6,807 bases of DNA from Lachnospiraceae bacterium UBA7480 (GCA_002479655.1 DLOQ01000066.1:22326-29132), one strand, 5' to 3'; counted from the first letter of the stretch, positions 1 through 5,578 are shown. Made by a program: numbers and translations. The notes: generated by a model not told the origin, from the letters alone.

Positions 1-420
1 TCCATAATAATGATATAGGGATGGCTTACAAGCAAAATAATTCTGCGCCACCTGATGATACAGATTATTCCATGCTTCCGTCGTGTAATACACTACCGGC
101 GAATTGCTCCATTCAAACAACGTAGCGTTGGACTTATGAAAATGCTTTAACGCCTTCTTCAGATCCCACCCATTAATATCCAGCACCTCATTTAATTCCC
201 AGTCAATAAAATCCTTGGTATCCCGCAGGGACAGGTAAAAGTCCTGATCCCTCACATAGATAAATCTCACATCATAATCGCTGTCCGGAGACGCAAAACC
301 CCAAGCCCTGCTGCCGGACTCAATGACATGCAATACTTTGATCTTCTCTTTTTCCTCAATCTCTTTGATCTTCAGAAGGACAAGCTCCTCCACCGATCCC
401 TCAAAGTCCTCATATTTCAT
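1..420 (-). CDS. RlaP-like nucleotidyltransferase, 3' end outside window
   Basis: Predicted nucleotidyltransferase of the DNA polymerase beta superfamily, RlaP/YcgL-like (Pfam Nuc-transf type). I see 140 codons open to the window edge, so the C-terminus is missing. The nucleotide-binding and metal motif is clear: GSRAWGF at residues 36-42, followed by SDYD with Asp48 and Asp50 as the likely metal ligands, then VRFIYV. DINGWDLKKAL near residues 81-91 is a further segment typical of this family. The ATG at 420 overlaps the end of the upstream gene by 11 bp, which suggests translational coupling. An in-frame ATG at 438 would add MKEWFV. Neither start has a strong ribosome binding site; I prefer 420 because the product then begins directly before the first helix. 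Family members are linked to RNA repair or nucleotidyl transfer, but the substrate here is unknown. Confidence 0.88.
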   Translation of the reverse strand, partial: MKYEDFEGSVEELVLLKIKEIEEKEKIKVLHVIESGSRAWGFASPDSDYDVRFIYVRDQDFYLSLRDTKDFIDWELNEVLDINGWDLKKALKHFHKSNATLFEWSNSPVVYYTTEAWNNLYHQVAQNYFACKPSLYHYYG

Positions 421-1429
421 CACGAACCACTCTTTCATTGATCGTCATCACCAGTTCCTGAACCTTTGCCATATCCGGCTCTTCCGGCAGATCCGTATTT
501 TCCGCCGCATAATGCAATCTCTTTTCAAAATCCGAAAGCATTTCATAAAAGCTCTCGTGAAATGTGCCGTCTTCCTTCTGATACTTCCCAGATCTGATAT
601 CCATCAGAAGATCATGCTCTTTTTCTCTGTATGTATTGATCTCGCCCTTTTCCAAGATATCCAGCGCCATCAAAAACAATCGGATCAAATGCATCGCATG
701 CTTGTTCAGATGCCGATCATCCTTCTTCTTATTCCGCTTGCCGATCTTCTCATAATCGCGGATCACATTCGCCATCGCATTCCACATACCGGAATAATCA
801 CGCAGCGGATAATGCGTCATATTGGCATTGACAAAGATCTCCGTCTCAAGCTCCGGATTCACCGCCGTATCAATAAATATTTCCAAACTGCCATTTTCAA
901 AATGCTTATAGTGATCATTAAAACTATGCATTGCATTCCTTACGGAATTGAAGATATGCTGCTCCTTTTCGCTCTGCGGAAAGGTATCTCTTGCAAGCGC
1001 ATTCTGCAGTCTGCGAAGCTGCGCGTCTGCATATCCGCCAAAAGAATTGATCGCCCTTCTTGACAGGAACAGCTTCCTATGATCCAGAAGCATCCGTCCA
1101 ATATCATTCAGGTACAAATAATGCTCAGGGTTCAGCCCCAGAAGTTCTATCGTATTCGGATTACAGCTAAGCAGGAGCGTAACCATCTTATTAAACGCAT
1201 AAATCACCGTATCGGTATCTTCATCCACATACTGCTCGAACTGCGTAAGACCAATCAGATCCGATTTCTGATTCAAAGTGATCCCCCTGATATCAATATC
1301 ACTCGTTCCGATATTCGTCCCATAAGAATAACTGCCCGCAAGCCCCAGAAGGATCACATGCCTGCCGAGACGCTCGTTGGTCTTGATAAATCCGTATTCG
1401 GTTTGCTGTAAAATGTTAGTGTATTCCAA
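410..1429 (-). CDS. Nucleotidyltransferase-superfamily protein, TTG start
   Basis: Complete 339-residue protein with a polymerase-beta-type nucleotidyltransferase core. AGSYSYGT at residues 31-38 is the helix-N glycine-serine motif, and SDIDIRG at 43-49 supplies Asp44 and Asp46 as likely metal ligands. It is a divergent paralogue of the next gene, which carries GSRAWGF/SDYD at the same places. The remaining 240 residues are mostly charged and helical with no motif I can name. The start is TTG at 1427-1429: an AAGGAG Shine-Dalgarno lies 8-9 nt upstream and there is no nearby in-frame ATG. The stop overlaps the start of the downstream nucleotidyltransferase, so the two form a compact operon. 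A 26-bp palindrome lies in its leader. The role may be RNA end processing or modification; the substrate cannot be told from the sequence. Confidence 0.9.
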   Translation of the reverse strand: MEYTNILQQTEYGFIKTNERLGRHVILLGLAGSYSYGTNIGTSDIDIRGITLNQKSDLIGLTQFEQYVDEDTDTVIYAFNKMVTLLLSCNPNTIELLGLNPEHYLYLNDIGRMLLDHRKLFLSRRAINSFGGYADAQLRRLQNALARDTFPQSEKEQHIFNSVRNAMHSFNDHYKHFENGSLEIFIDTAVNPELETEIFVNANMTHYPLRDYSGMWNAMANVIRDYEKIGKRNKKKDDRHLNKHAMHLIRLFLMALDILEKGEINTYREKEHDLLMDIRSGKYQKEDGTFHESFYEMLSDFEKRLHYAAENTDLPEEPDMAKVQELVMTINERVVRDEI

Positions 1430-1464
1430 TGGTGGGGCTCCTTGTAAAAATTAGGGAATGTTGT

Positions 1465-1490
1465 AATTATGCAAGTACGCTTGCACAATT
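1465..1490. promoter_or_regulatory. 26-bp palindrome, likely operator or leader hairpin
   Basis: The sequence is AATT-N-TGCAAG-N4-CTTGCA-N-AATT, with every base of both half-sites matched. It ends about 35 bp upstream of the TTG start of the first nucleotidyltransferase gene. The symmetry fits a dimeric repressor site. No T-run follows on the minus strand, so it is not an intrinsic terminator. Confidence 0.6.
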
Positions 1491-1496
1491 TTATAC

Positions 1497-1735
1497 TTAG
1501 TCAAGATTATATCCGCATGTGTTTGTGTCAATATCTTTTGCCAGAATGCTTTCCTTATACATCTTGTGGCAATTTCTGCATTTACTGCAATCATAATCTG
1601 CAAATTATTCTTTATGTAATCGTAAAACTATCTGTACAACTCGTCTTCATCCGCATGACCTTTCAGATAGTTGCGGAATTTGAAATTTTCAGTTTCCTTT
1701 TTTCTTGACTTCTGCTCATACTTTGTCCGGCTATA
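1497..1735 (-). pseudogene. Degraded YkgJ-like cysteine-cluster protein
   Basis: This gap between genes holds a broken coding sequence on the minus strand. The first part, from 1735, reads KYEQKSRKK and then FRNYLKGHADEDELYR. It meets a TAG at 1628-1630, continues in the same frame as FYDYIKNNLQ, and then shifts frame near 1598. The new frame reads DYDCSKCRNCHKMYK, continues as ESILAKDIDTNTC and stops at a TAA at 1497-1499. The CSKCRNC(C/H)KMYK signature is what I associate with the YkgJ family of proteins with a cysteine cluster that chelates zinc or an iron-sulfur centre; here one Cys of the usual CC pair is His. The family assignment comes from the motif, not from a search. With a nonsense codon, a frameshift, and neither a start nor a family-length C-terminus, it is almost certainly not functional. 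Confidence 0.65.
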
Positions 1736-1793
1736 TCAAATATTTACCTGTTCTTTCCCTAATAACATTAAATTGATATCATAACTTTTTAAC

Positions 1794-3503
1794 TCATGAA
1801 AGTAAATTCAAAACTTCCACCATTTCGTTTTCTACTTCATTGGCTCTAATCTCTTTTATGATTCTATCTATCGAACATGAAACTCCATATTCTTTTCTCA
1901 TCCAATTATTTAATTTTTTAATAAATTTCTTCCCTGGCACAAGAGACAATTTTTCTTCTAAAGATTTCCACTTCATTTCAATTTCCTTACGCGCCTGTCG
2001 ATTGCAGGCTGAAACATCCAGTTCTGCATACACTTCTTTTAAATGTTGAGAAATTTGATCAATTATATTATCTTTTTCCTCTTCTACCAACGCCTCAAAT
2101 TTTACTAAAAAATTTTCGTACTTTTCTCTTGCTAATCCAGTCACTCTAAACCACACTTTAGGAATCAATAAATAATTTTCGATTTCCTTTTTCTTCCATA
2201 TATGTAAACATAAATGATTTTCAATCGCTTTTTCTTTTTTCTTATTTAACATTTCTTCAGGATAAAAATCTCTGTCTAAAATGCATATACTTTTAATTCC
2301 TCCTTTTGTTTCATTATAGAATAATTGAGAAGCTCCAAATGCTTCATTTAAATTGGAAAATCCATGCAATTCAATATATGGCAATGTTTTAATCAATGAA
2401 TCCTTATCAGGATACAGTTTTTCAAATAGCTTCTGTAATATTTTAATATCTTTCCCCTCAAGGAAAAGACATTTTTTAGTTAATCCAATTCTAATCAACG
2501 ACAAATTTTGTACGCCTCCTATATTATCTATTATACTCTGCACCGCTTCAAGACTATTAGCATATTTCATTTTTCGTTGATGTTTATCAATCATTACTAT
2601 ATTTTCTGGATCAACTTCTGATATTATTTCAACTGAATGCGTTGCAATTATAATTTGTTTGTATTGTTTCTTCACTAAATCAAGCAGTTTTTTCTGAAGA
2701 TCAGGATGCATATAAACATCTGGCTCATCTAAAATTATTGTATCCTTTTCTTCACTACGACATATAAACCATATCATCTGTAACCACATTTGCAACCCAC
2801 TTCCCATTATTCCAATTTCCCCTGGAAAACGTTCATCTTGAACCAGAAATCTTATGTATTCGCTTTCTGCAATATTATATTTAAGTTCTATAATTTTCAA
2901 GCTTTCCCAATTTTCTTCTGCAATTTTCTTAAACTTTCTCCAATATTTATCTTTATATAGCAAAATTTCATTTCTAAAATGCCTTGATGATAAATAAGAT
3001 TCTCTAAAATTGTTTATTGTTTCTTCTGTTAATATTTTTTCATTTTCCTTAATCAATCCTATTTGCGGCAAAATTCCAATTTTGGCAAATCCATATTTTT
3101 CTGCTGTAGTTTTAGACTTAATATTTTTCCCATCTGACCCATAAAGAAATGCAAATGCTATTTCTTTGTTAGCTAATATCTTAATTTTACATCCATCATC
3201 AAAACAAGCGTTTATCGTCGCTATTTCTTCTTCATAAAGATATACAATTCCTCTAAGATCAATTTTCATTTTTTCTACATCAATTCTAATCCCTTTTTCT
3301 CTTCCAGATACATTTAGACCATACGGCGCATCTTTATATACCGTATTAGTCGCTTTCTGTGAAGCAAATGCTACCATTCTTAAAGCCTCTATCATGCTAG
3401 ATTTTCCTGCATTATTTTTTCCAACTAAAATATTCAAATCCTTATAAACTATTTTAGTATTTATAAAACATCTATAATTTTTTAATTCTATTTCTTTTAT
3501 CAT
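1794..3503 (-). CDS. OLD-family ATPase-TOPRIM nuclease
   Basis: A 569-residue protein with an SMC/ABC-type ATPase domain followed by a TOPRIM nuclease domain, the layout of OLD (overcoming lysogenization defect) endonucleases. The Walker A is GKNNAGKSS at 28-36; GSGLQMWLQ near 234-242 sits where the ABC signature belongs; the Walker B is TIILDEPD at 255-262 with Glu260; and the H-loop is THS with His289. In TOPRIM, FLEGKD places the general acid/base Glu349, ILDRD gives Asp410 and Asp412 for metal, and KKEIENYLL at 438-446 is a common OLD TOPRIM element. Family members cleave DNA and many act in phage defence; the target here is unknown. No UvrD-like helicase partner (as in Gabija) is visible, so it resembles a stand-alone class 1 OLD. 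Its bases are far richer in A+T than in the nucleotidyltransferase genes, which suggests horizontal transfer. The start ATG directly follows a TAA. The AGGA 14 nt upstream is a distant ribosome binding site, so coupling may help. No terminator follows. Confidence 0.92.
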   Translation of the reverse strand: MIKEIELKNYRCFINTKIVYKDLNILVGKNNAGKSSMIEALRMVAFASQKATNTVYKDAPYGLNVSGREKGIRIDVEKMKIDLRGIVYLYEEEIATINACFDDGCKIKILANKEIAFAFLYGSDGKNIKSKTTAEKYGFAKIGILPQIGLIKENEKILTEETINNFRESYLSSRHFRNEILLYKDKYWRKFKKIAEENWESLKIIELKYNIAESEYIRFLVQDERFPGEIGIMGSGLQMWLQMIWFICRSEEKDTIILDEPDVYMHPDLQKKLLDLVKKQYKQIIIATHSVEIISEVDPENIVMIDKHQRKMKYANSLEAVQSIIDNIGGVQNLSLIRIGLTKKCLFLEGKDIKILQKLFEKLYPDKDSLIKTLPYIELHGFSNLNEAFGASQLFYNETKGGIKSICILDRDFYPEEMLNKKKEKAIENHLCLHIWKKKEIENYLLIPKVWFRVTGLAREKYENFLVKFEALVEEEKDNIIDQISQHLKEVYAELDVSACNRQARKEIEMKWKSLEEKLSLVPGKKFIKKLNNWMRKEYGVSCSIDRIIKEIRANEVENEMVEVLNLLS

Positions 3504-3602
3504 TTATTTTGTACTTTTCCTTCCCTTTATTGCTTGTCCGACATTTTCCAATAATCTAACCCCGTCTTTTATATCTTCAACACTGTCCTTTACAATACAA
3601 TT
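3504..3602 (-). other. Open stretch abutting the nuclease start
   Basis: Between the repressor stop and the nuclease ATG, the frame ending in the TAA at 3504-3506 is open for over 30 codons and ends DIKDGVRLLENVGQAIKGRK-STK. The TAA and the next ATG touch, and both are in the same frame. There is no ATG or GTG start in the stretch; an in-frame TTG would leave only 14 residues. It could be a relic of an earlier gene's C-terminus, a small coupled peptide, or chance. I do not recognise it. Confidence 0.3.
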
Positions 3603-3603
3603 A

Positions 3604-3807
3604 TTATTCTTTCACATACTCCATGATATCTCCGTAATCCACGTCAAGCGTTTTACAGATTTTACCTAATACTCCCAGTGTTACTTCCTCATCCCTGCGA
3701 AGTTTCGTCATTGTGTTAGGAGCGATCTCCGCCTGTTTCCGTAAATCCGCTTTACTCATCTTTCTATCAACCAGCAATTTCCACAGCCTGTTATATGACA
3801 CAGCCAT
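3604..3807 (-). CDS. XRE-family (Cro/CI-type) transcriptional regulator
   Basis: A 67-residue single-domain helix-turn-helix protein. MSKADLRKQAEIAPNTMTKL (residues 18-37) contains the paired DNA-binding helices, followed by the TLGVLGKICKTLDVDYGDIM segment that closes the five-helix Cro/CI fold in small clostridial XRE proteins. Length and C-terminus look complete. The ATG has a good GGAGG site 7 nt upstream and lies about 36 nt below a near-consensus promoter. A 16-bp perfect palindrome just above the -35 box is a likely binding site for this or another regulator. The nuclease gene starts 100 bp downstream with no terminator between them, so the protein probably controls its own unit together with the nuclease. 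Confidence 0.9.
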   Translation of the reverse strand: MAVSYNRLWKLLVDRKMSKADLRKQAEIAPNTMTKLRRDEEVTLGVLGKICKTLDVDYGDIMEYVKE

Positions 3808-3849
3808 TTTAAACCTCCATCAAAGCACAAAACATAAATAATATTTTAT

Positions 3850-3878
3850 ATTATATCTTATATTATCCTTATTTTCAA
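3850..3878 (-). promoter_or_regulatory. Promoter of the XRE-nuclease unit
   Basis: On the minus strand a TTGAAA -35 box (3878-3873), a 17-nt spacer and a perfect TATAAT -10 box (3855-3850) match the housekeeping sigma-70/SigA consensus. Transcription should begin near 3843, giving a short leader before the GGAGG site of the XRE gene. Confidence 0.8.
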
Positions 3879-3885
3879 GAATCTC

Positions 3886-3901
3886 TCGCAACATCTTGCG
3901 A
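3886..3901. promoter_or_regulatory. Palindrome upstream of the XRE promoter
   Basis: Perfect dyad TCGCAA-N4-TTGCGA. It ends 8 bp upstream of the -35 hexamer, a position suited to a regulator acting at the promoter edge. It shares the GCAA/TTGC core with the palindrome at 1465-1490 but with different spacing, so the same protein need not bind both. Confidence 0.5.
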
Positions 3902-3970
3902 ATACTTTTGCATACATATAAAAGATGATAAAATTGGTATAATCTACATTTTTTATGTTGCAAAAGCGTA

Positions 3971-4000
3971 AAAAAGGGCTTTCCGATTTTGCGGAAAGCC
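3971..4000 (-). terminator. Intrinsic terminator of the Cys-cluster gene unit
   Basis: A 9-bp perfect stem, GGCTTTCCG/CGGAAAGCC (3977-3985 with 3992-4000), with a 6-nt loop. On the minus strand it is followed by CTTTTTT. It isolates the unit upstream from the XRE promoter. Confidence 0.85.
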
Positions 4001-4069
4001 TCACATAGTTTAGCATTTTAATAATTAATTACAATCGCAGACACAAGATCTGAACCTACAAGTCTCCTC
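3971..4069 (-). repeat. Downstream element A (copy of element B)
   Basis: This copy runs on the minus strand from a GAGGA box at 4069-4065 through ACTTG, TGTGT, TAATTAAT, GCTAAACT and TGAGGCTTTCCG into the terminator hairpin and T-run. Element B at 4892-4990 has the same blocks in the same order over almost the same length, although the internal spacing and hairpin sequence differ. The similarity was judged by eye and is moderate rather than near-identical. Confidence 0.5.
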
Positions 4070-4090
4070 ACACGAATTAAGGGTATAGTT
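4025..4090 (-). other. In-frame Cys-rich stretch after the stop codon
   Basis: Directly after the TAA (4091-4093) of the 168-residue gene, the same frame stays open for 21 more codons and ends SCEETCRFRSCVCDCN before the next TAA at 4025-4027, with five Cys in the last 15 residues. The stretch has no ATG, GTG or TTG of its own, so it would be translated only by read-through or if the TAA is a recent nonsense mutation. Cys-dense C-termini of this look occur in precursor peptides of ribosomally made, modified peptides, but no maturase is visible here. The sense strand is rich in TGT/TGC, so chance is possible. Confidence 0.3.
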
Positions 4091-4597
4091 TTAGGAAAAT
4101 ACCAAGCTGCAATTCTTTGTATGGTCAATTTTAATTTGTTCAATAGTTTTAAACATAGAAAATATTTTACCAATAGCTTCCAAGTAATCAGAAGCCAATA
4201 TTAAACCAATTCCATCAAACACAATTGACAATTCCGGATCTTTATCCTCTGTAGCTTTAGCCGCCATATCTAAGTACTGTTTAACTAACTCCCTAATTCT
4301 CTGTCTATCGCTTTCTCTCTGTACCGTATTTGTTAGAATACGAACTTCATTTCCTACTAGTTCACAGTGATTTGAGTCAAAGTATTGCACTACCTGCCTT
4401 TGAATTTCCTGATAACTTGCATGCCACTGTCTTGTTGAATCCCAATAATTAAAGGCTGGTTTTGCACGGAAAATCACAAAATTCTGTACATTTTCAGGAT
4501 AATGATTTAAGGGTATTCTTCGCAAAAAACAGATAGCTCTACTCTCACATTTATTACAGTCACGATATTCCAGCAAATTTTTATAATTAAAGTTCAT
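4091..4597 (-). CDS. Unrecognised 168-residue protein with CX2CX5C cluster
   Basis: I do not recognise this protein. The start is the ATG at 4597: an AAGGAG site lies 7 nt upstream, whereas an in-frame TTG at 4615 would put that site inside the gene. Near the N-terminus, YRDCNKCESRAICFLRR has Cys14, Cys17 and Cys23 (CX2CX5C), the spacing of part of a SPASM-type iron-sulfur site or a zinc knuckle, but the fourth Cys of a SPASM site is not seen. The middle (about 60-125) is charged and helical and includes RESDRQRIRELVKQYLDMA. The C-terminal part is more hydrophobic (LSIVFDGIGLILASDYLEAI). There is no signal peptide or clear membrane span. It is a single-gene unit with its own candidate promoter, dyad operators and terminator, and its bases are AT-rich. 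A role in peptide modification or redox sensing is only a guess. Confidence 0.75.
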   Translation of the reverse strand: MNFNYKNLLEYRDCNKCESRAICFLRRIPLNHYPENVQNFVIFRAKPAFNYWDSTRQWHASYQEIQRQVVQYFDSNHCELVGNEVRILTNTVQRESDRQRIRELVKQYLDMAAKATEDKDPELSIVFDGIGLILASDYLEAIGKIFSMFKTIEQIKIDHTKNCSLVFS

Positions 4598-4651
4598 ATT
4601 TTTACTCCTTACCAAAATTTATAGAACAACTCAATATCTTGTGTCTAAATA

Positions 4652-4680
4652 AGGGTATCACACAACTTACAGTCTGTAAA
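4652..4680 (-). promoter_or_regulatory. Candidate promoter of the Cys-cluster gene
   Basis: TTTACA (4680-4675), a 17-nt spacer and TACCCT (4657-4652), the -10 box preceded by TGTGA. It lies about 55 nt above the start codon. The -35 hexamer lies in the dyad at 4667-4679, so a bound regulator would block it. The -10 match is only fair. Confidence 0.4.
4667..4679. promoter_or_regulatory. TTACAG-N-CTGTAA dyad (operator 1)
   Basis: Perfect 6-bp half-sites around one base, overlapping the candidate -35 hexamer of the Cys-cluster gene. The same half-site recurs in the dyad centred 58 bp upstream, which supports a dedicated operator pair. Confidence 0.5.
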
Positions 4681-4720
4681 CATATATTTGTAATATTTTA
4701 TTCTTATTTTTATCTCTAAA

Positions 4721-4741
4721 TTTTACAGGAAAACTGTAAAA
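4721..4741. promoter_or_regulatory. TTTTACAG-N5-CTGTAAAA dyad (operator 2)
   Basis: Perfect 8-bp half-sites, containing the same TTACAG word as operator 1 but with a 5-bp centre. The centres are 58 bp apart, roughly five and a half helical turns. The palindrome is AT-rich and has no following T-run, so it is not a terminator. Confidence 0.5.
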
Positions 4742-4891
4742 ATTCCAAAAATATTGCTTATTGATTAAAATTCGATAAAATATATAAATATATAGCAAAA
4801 AAAATATTTAATTTTAAGTGGCTATTAAGATGAATTTTTAAATTAAAGAGCCATTTTATAGTCACTACATTAAAACAACCGTCTATAATAT
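4742..4891. other. AT-rich non-coding spacer
   Basis: No coding frame stands out on either strand. The stretch is almost entirely A and T, with long A- and T-runs and TATA-like steps. An imperfect inverted repeat at 4819-4853 (TGGCT ... AGCCA with inner TTAA arms) is the only structure I see. It may be a curved or upstream-activating leader for the Cys-cluster gene. Confidence 0.4.
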
Positions 4892-4922
4892 AAAAAGAGC
4901 TTCCCGAAATCTCGAAAAGCTC
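4892..4922 (-). terminator. Intrinsic terminator after the GNAT unit
   Basis: On the minus strand GAGCTTTTCGA and TCGGGAAGCTC form an 11-bp stem (two G-T wobbles) around a GATT loop at 4922-4897, followed by TTTTTA. It ends transcription about 115 bp below the acetyltransferase stop. Confidence 0.8.
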
Positions 4923-4990
4923 AATAAAGTCTAGCTTATTATTAATTACTCAATGATTGCAACAACACAACAGATTCAAGTATTATCCTC
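4892..4990 (-). repeat. Downstream element B (copy of element A)
   Basis: Counterpart of element A at 3971-4069: GAGGA at 4990-4986, then ACTTG, TTGTGT, TAATTAAT, GCTAGACT, TGAGC and the hairpin with its T-run. Within it, AGAGGA lies 6 nt ahead of a TTG (4979) that opens a ten-codon frame, MNLLCCCNH-stop (4950-4979). This frame is not conserved in element A. Confidence 0.5.
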
Positions 4991-5076
4991 TTATCCAAAA
5001 ACAGAGTATGACAACCCTGCTCTTTGGCATAGTATTCTACCGTCCTAACAATTTCTTTGAAAGATACAAAACCAAA
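4942..5076 (-). pseudogene. Out-of-frame GNAT-like relic
   Basis: Overlapping the acetyltransferase's 3' end in another frame, 44 codons are open without a start codon. They include VSFKEIVRTV, then EYYAKEQGCHTLFLDKR, and end ILESVVLLQSLSN at a TAA. The AKEQGCHTLFLD segment resembles the strand after the acetyl-CoA-binding helix in GNAT enzymes. It may be the scar of a second acetyltransferase gene, with the last part supplied by element B. Chance cannot be excluded. Confidence 0.3.
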
Positions 5077-5567
5077 TCATCATCATTTTTGCATTCCCCA
5101 TACGGCTTGCATACTTTGTCCTGATACCAAACACCGGAACCGTCTGGTATATAACCACGCTTCACATACATTCGCTGGGCGCTTCCATAACCGCTATGAA
5201 GTCCAACACCAAGATATACTGTGTCCGCATACGTCGCAGCGATTTCTTCAGCTATATCCATTAAGATCGTACCAATACCCTGCTTTCGATATTTTTCTAA
5301 AACACCAAAATCAACGATTTCCGGGTAACCTTTTCCCCCAAATGCTCCCCATGTATTATCGGGATAAACATTTATATATCCAACCGGTTTTCCGGAATAT
5401 TCTGCAACCAATGAAATCGCTTTTCCCAATCTTTGGTCTTCTAATCTTTTCTGATATTTCTCAATGGACGCATCCCACCCTTGTTCAATTTCAGCATCCG
5501 TGATTGCTTGTGCATCCTCATACTCCATATTGCGAATAGTTATTTGTCCGTTCGAAAAGTAAACCAT
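5037..5567 (-). CDS. GNAT-family N-acetyltransferase
   Basis: A complete 176-residue acetyltransferase of the GNAT fold, expected to move an acetyl group from acetyl-CoA to an amine on an unidentified substrate in the cytoplasm. After the ITIRNMEYEDAQAI opening, AEYSGKPVGYINVY (55-68) forms the central strands. DFGVLEKYRKQGIGTILMDIA (86-106) is motif A, with the R/K-x-x-G-x-G pyrophosphate loop at 94-99. YGSAQRMYVKRGYIPDG (127-143) is motif B with a likely catalytic or CoA-contacting Tyr134. DDLVLYLSKKL closes the sheet. Length is normal for the family. The start is the ATG at 5567, with an AGGTG site 7 nt upstream; a GTG at 5582 would leave that site inside the gene. The gene follows a short reading frame whose stop overlaps this ribosome binding site, and it is flanked on both sides by GNAT-like or unknown relics. 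Confidence 0.92.
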   Translation of the reverse strand: MVYFSNGQITIRNMEYEDAQAITDAEIEQGWDASIEKYQKRLEDQRLGKAISLVAEYSGKPVGYINVYPDNTWGAFGGKGYPEIVDFGVLEKYRKQGIGTILMDIAEEIAATYADTVYLGVGLHSGYGSAQRMYVKRGYIPDGSGVWYQDKVCKPYGECKNDDDLVLYLSKKLLGR

Positions 5568-5578
5568 ATAATTGCACC

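Noticed and set aside
323..1411. Long plus-strand ORFs opposite the nucleotidyltransferase genes
   Set aside because: They lie opposite genes with clear motifs, and their translations are low-complexity and rich in Ile, His and Arg, as expected of antisense shadows.
1506..1531. TTGACA ... TATAAT as the nucleotidyltransferase promoter
   Set aside because: The hexamers are good, but the spacer is only 14 nt and both boxes lie in codons of the relic gene, so it is too uncertain to annotate.
1469..1708. 79-codon plus-strand ORF in the gap
   Set aside because: It is the antisense of the YkgJ-like relic, has no ribosome binding site, and its product shows no domain features.
4025..4070. tRNA 3'-end-like sequence (GTAGGTTCAGATC) as an attachment site
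   Set aside because: The T-arm would need several wobbles, the T-loop consensus is broken, and no acceptor or anticodon arm can be built.
4953..5048. 31-residue plus-strand ORF starting MIATTQQIQ
   Set aside because: It has no Shine-Dalgarno site and runs antisense across element B and the acetyltransferase end.
3971..5567. Integron-like gene cassettes with attC sites
   Set aside because: GNAT genes and 3' palindromes fit superficially, but I find no GTTRRRY/RYYYAAC core pair in the elements, and both hairpins have the T-run of ordinary terminators.
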